DNA from: Luteimonas suaedae
GTDB taxonomy: Bacteria; Pseudomonadota; Gammaproteobacteria; Xanthomonadales; Xanthomonadaceae
DNA length: 64,000 nt
Assembly: GCF_008312895.1 (NCBI RefSeq)
Contig: NZ_VSSP01000016.1
Coordinates: 1 to 64,000, forward strand
Reading direction: 5' to 3'
In this document: one piece after another, positions 61,583-64,000 of the stretch
Position numbering within the stretch: the first letter of the stretch is position 1
How the letters are laid out: the number at the start of each line of letters is the position of its first letter
Position numbers and translations under genes: made by a program
The notes under the pieces: generated by a model
Seen by the model: the letters and a program-made list of their open reading frames with translations, nothing else
Database searches by the model: none
What the model was told of the DNA's origin: nothing

Positions 61583-61903
61583 ATGGCCAAGCCGCTCTAC
61601 AAGATCAGCTTTCTCAGCCACGGCAAGATCTACGAGCTGTATGCGCGCAGCGTGCAGAGCGGCAGCCTGTGGGGGTTCACCGAGGTCGCGGACCTGGTGT
61701 TCGACGTGCACGACGGCGTGGTGGTGGACCCGACCGAGGAGCGGCTGCGCGACGAGTTCGGCGCGACCCGGGTGCTGCATCTGCCGATGCAGAGCATCCT
61801 GCGCATCGAGGAAGTCGAGAAGAAGGGCCAGTCGGCGATCCGCGACGCCGGCTCCGGCGAGAAGGTCGTCACGCCGTTCCCTCTACCCGCCAAGCCACGC
61901 TGA
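61583..61903 (+). CDS. DUF1820 family protein
   Basis: This 106-residue protein, MAKPLYKISFLSHGKIYELY then GSLWGFTEVADLVFD and LPMQSILRIEEVEKKGQ, matches the gammaproteobacterial DUF1820 family of unknown function. ATG 61583 has no proper Shine-Dalgarno; a TATAAT lies just upstream, so leaderless translation is possible. Frames extending upstream would be translated from the repeat element and are rejected. A lipoprotein gene follows after 25 bp and is probably cotranscribed. Confidence 0.88.
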   Translation: MAKPLYKISFLSHGKIYELYARSVQSGSLWGFTEVADLVFDVHDGVVVDPTEERLRDEFGATRVLHLPMQSILRIEEVEKKGQSAIRDAGSGEKVVTPFPLPAKPR

Positions 61904-61928
61904 CCCGCCCCACCAGGACCAGACCGCC

Positions 61929-62450
61929 ATGTCGATTCGCCGCACCATGTTCGCAATCGCCCTGGCCGTCCTGCCGCTAGCCGGCTGCGAGCGCGGCCGA
62001 ACGCCCGCCACCGACGCCGAAGCACCGCCCGCGCCGGCGGCGGTGGCTGGCGGCGCCAACGGCTTCGAGGTCGTCGTTACCCTGTCCGAAACCGCCGCCC
62101 GCACCTTGGCCACCACCGGCGAAAGCGTGATCGTGGCGGCCGACTACTTCGGCTATCCCACCGTCGCCGCCCAGCAGCGCGGATTGCCGGGCACCGAGAA
62201 TCCATGGTTGACGCTGCATCGGCAGCAGGTCGAACTGGAAGGCGCCGGCACCGCCGAGTTCCCGCCGGTGGCGCTGGATCCGGCGCAGCTCGAGCTGGTC
62301 GAACGCGGCCGTCCGCAGCTGCTGATCAACGTCTATTCCGGACGCCGCTCCTCCGAGGACAACCTGCTCGACTGCGGCATGTTCCAGGATGCGCTGTCGC
62401 TGGCGGTACGCAACGGTGTCGCGATCGAGTGCAAGCTGATCGCCGAGTGA
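61929..62450 (+). CDS. Predicted lipoprotein of unknown function
   Basis: This 173-residue protein starts MSIRRTMFAIALAVLPLAGC, a clear lipobox at residue 20, followed by a Pro/Ala-rich linker. The mature domain (~45-170) begins GFEVVVTLSETAARTLATTG and ENVIVAADYFG-like ESVIVAADYFGYP, with INVYSGRRSSEDNLLDCGMF near the end. No family was recognised. AGACC rather than a strong Shine-Dalgarno precedes the ATG. It follows DUF1820 closely. Confidence 0.75.
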   Translation: MSIRRTMFAIALAVLPLAGCERGRTPATDAEAPPAPAAVAGGANGFEVVVTLSETAARTLATTGESVIVAADYFGYPTVAAQQRGLPGTENPWLTLHRQQVELEGAGTAEFPPVALDPAQLELVERGRPQLLINVYSGRRSSEDNLLDCGMFQDALSLAVRNGVAIECKLIAE

Positions 62451-62492
62451 GCCCGGCCGCGCTGCCGCGTCATGCAACCGCGGCCGTAAACC

Positions 62493-62633
62493 CGTAGGAG
62501 CGCGCCATGCGCGCGATGCCGCGGGAGTTGAAATTGCAAGACGAGGCGATTCCCGCCCTTTGTGAGTCATGCGTCCTGGCGAAATGCCTGTAGCCGATCC
62601 CCGCGGCATCGCGCGCATGGCGCGCTCCTACGA
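62493..62633. repeat. Palindromic element, GTAGGAGCGCGCCATG family
   Basis: CGTAGGAGCGCGCCATG (left) and CATGGCGCGCTCCTACG (right) enclose ~105 bp. It lies between the convergent lipoprotein and S41 peptidase genes, where it could end transcription from both sides. Confidence 0.88.
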
Positions 62634-62651
62634 AGCCACGGCGCGGAGCAC

Positions 62652-64000
62652 CTACGGGGTCGAGGCGGCGGCGACCGGCGGCGGAGCCGGCAGCGGCTTC
62701 TTCAGTTCCGCCAGCGCGGCCTCGATCGGGCCGTCGCCGTCGAGCACGTCGCCGGCGTTGTCGCCGGGCAGGCCTTCCTCGTCGCCGCGCAGATGCCTGG
62801 GCAGCGCCGCCTCGGAATAGTCGCGGGCGATCCCGGCAGGGCGGCTCTCCGGTTCCAGCACCACGTCCGGATCGATGCCGCGCGCCTGGATCGAGCGCCC
62901 GCTGGGAGTGTAGTAGCGCGCCGTGGTCAGCTTCACCGAGTCGCCGTTGTCCAGCGGCAGCAGGGTCTGCACCGAGCCCTTGCCGAAGGTGCGGCTGCCG
63001 ACGATGCGCGCGCGGCCATTGTCGCGCAGCGCGCCGGCCAGCACCTCGGAGGCGCTGGCCGAACCGGCATCGACGATCACCACCACCGGCGCACCGTCGA
63101 GCACATCACCCGGCGTGGCCGAGAATTCGGCATCGCTGATGCTGATGCGGCCGCGGGTGCTGACGATGACGCCTTCGTCGAGCAAGTCGTCGGCGATCTG
63201 CACCGCCGAGGTCAGCAGGCCACCGGGATTGGTGCGCAGGTCCAGCACCAGGCCGCGCAACGGCCCTTTTTCCTGCAGCTCGCGCAGGGTGCGCTGGAAG
63301 TCGGCGGCGGTGTCGACCTGGAACGCGCTGATGCGGATGTAGCCGTAGCCGGGCTCCAGCAGCCTTCCGCGCACGCTGGCCACGCGGATGGTCTCGCGCT
63401 CGACCGGGATCTCCAGCGGCTCGGGCGTGCCTTCGCGCAGCACGGTCAGCAGCACCGAGGTACCGGGTTCGCCGCGCAGGGGGCCGATGCCCTCGTGGCT
63501 GGACGGGGTGAACGTCTCCCCGTCGGCGGCGATGATGGTGTCGCCGCTGCGGAGGCCGGCGCGCGCGGCCGGGGTGTCGTCGATCGGCGCCACCACGCGC
63601 AGGCTGCCCTCGGGCAGCTGCATCACCTCCACGCCGATGCCGCTGTAGGCGCCGGTGGTGCTCTCGTCGAAGGCCTCGGCGTCGTCGCGATCGAGATAGG
63701 CGCTGTGCGGATCGAGATCCAGCAGCAGGCCGCGGATCGCCGACTGCATCAGTTTGCGGTCCTCGACCGGGTCGACATAGGCCTCCTTGACCGCGTTGTA
63801 GACCGCGACATAGCGCCGGATCTCCTGCAACGGCACCCGCAACGAGGCGTTTTCGACGGCATCGGGGTCGGTGCCCGGCGCGACCGCGCGCGCCTGCTCG
63901 CGCTCGTCGGGCGGTGCAGCCGCCGGCGCCGGGTCCTGGGCATCCGGTGACGGTTCCGCTGCCTCATCCTCGCCTTCCGGGACATCCGGTGACGGCTCCG
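62652..64000 (-). CDS. S41-family C-terminal processing peptidase, 5' part outside the window
   Basis: The visible 449 codons stay open to the window edge. An acidic Pro/Ala-rich linker (EPSPDVPEGEDEAAEPSPD style) precedes the conserved domain VPLQEIRRYVAVYNAVKEAYV. Then come a PDZ domain (SGIGVEVMQLPEGSLRVVAP to AGLRSGDTIIAADG), LVLDLRTNPGGLL, the catalytic Ser in DAGSASASEVLAGAL and Lys in GSRTFGKGSVQTLL, and a Pro-rich tail. CtpA-type enzymes trim or degrade envelope proteins in the periplasm. The signal peptide must lie to the right of the window. Confidence 0.93.
   Translation of the reverse strand, partial: EPSPDVPEGEDEAAEPSPDAQDPAPAAAPPDEREQARAVAPGTDPDAVENASLRVPLQEIRRYVAVYNAVKEAYVDPVEDRKLMQSAIRGLLLDLDPHSAYLDRDDAEAFDESTTGAYSGIGVEVMQLPEGSLRVVAPIDDTPAARAGLRSGDTIIAADGETFTPSSHEGIGPLRGEPGTSVLLTVLREGTPEPLEIPVERETIRVASVRGRLLEPGYGYIRISAFQVDTAADFQRTLRELQEKGPLRGLVLDLRTNPGGLLTSAVQIADDLLDEGVIVSTRGRISISDAEFSATPGDVLDGAPVVVIVDAGSASASEVLAGALRDNGRARIVGSRTFGKGSVQTLLPLDNGDSVKLTTARYYTPSGRSIQARGIDPDVVLEPESRPAGIARDYSEAALPRHLRGDEEGLPGDNAGDVLDGDGPIEAALAELKKPLPAPPPVAAASTP

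Noticed and set aside
62562-63950. A plus-strand open frame of 462 codons at the right end
   Set aside because: It lies opposite a clear S41 peptidase with PDZ and Ser/Lys motifs, and its start falls inside a palindromic repeat.

Overview
The window is GC-rich chromosomal DNA from a gammaproteobacterium of the family Xanthomonadaceae (Lysobacteraceae), most likely a Lysobacter/Luteimonas-like genus. This rests on gene content and order: an N-acetylglucosamine TonB-receptor utilisation locus of the Xanthomonas type, tsaD-rpsU-yqeY-dnaG with folB/folK beside it, a coxB-coxA-ctaG-coxC/SURF1/ctaA/cyoE block, and several intergenic repeat families of the kind seen in this family. No rRNA, tRNA, CRISPR array, integrase or transposase was recognised.

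Layout. 0.2-1.2 kb: a sugar kinase resembling AmgK. 1.5-6.5 kb: a frameshifted remnant of a NagX-type acetyltransferase, a zinc-ribbon membrane protein, a very large LysM protein with four 66-residue repeats, and intact nagX. 6.7-17.9 kb: a chitin/GlcNAc catabolic locus. Minus strand: nagP (permease), nagR (LacI repressor), nagB-II (SIS deaminase), nagA, then nagX. Plus strand, divergent: glucokinase, TonB-dependent receptor, GH20 hexosaminidase. The divergent promoter region carries a LacI-type operator. Together these genes would import GlcNAc oligomers through the outer membrane, trim them in the periplasm, move GlcNAc across the inner membrane, phosphorylate, deacetylate and deaminate it. 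18.2-25.6 kb: VanZ, MidA-like methyltransferase, pteridine reductase, membrane protein, folK, MscS-type channel, folB, tsaD. 25.7-31.9 kb: rpsU, yqeY, GNAT, yihY, dnaG, then an unrecognised 466-residue protein where rpoD often sits. 32.1-34.1 kb: S9 peptidase. 34.1-42.5 kb: aa3-type cytochrome c oxidase and its assembly factors (heme O/A synthases, SURF1, a SCO-like protein, CtaG). 42.7-46.0 kb: bifunctional PutA.

46.2-52.9 kb is accessory: a leaderless LysM/lysozyme-like protein, a lipoprotein, a tight operon (zinc-knuckle microprotein plus two alpha/beta hydrolases) beside an AraC regulator, and a TlpA-like thioredoxin. 51.9-58.9 kb is an Rhs island: a secreted 1585-residue Rhs protein with an embedded FW (NBR1-type) domain, a variable tip, and a tiny membrane protein abutting it. 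Downstream lies an orphan tip with its own tiny membrane protein, then a decayed fragment. The two tips share the same five-cysteine layout, and this stretch is visibly AT-richer than its surroundings. I consider it the most interesting system here. 59.1-64.0 kb: fadL, rhomboid protease, DUF1820, a lipoprotein and the 3' part of an S41 processing peptidase that runs off the window.

The gaps between genes are filled with at least seven repeat families. The most striking is an inverted array of degenerate 7-mers (five loci) that abuts start and stop codons, encodes the last ten residues of TsaD and supplies sequence next to promoters.
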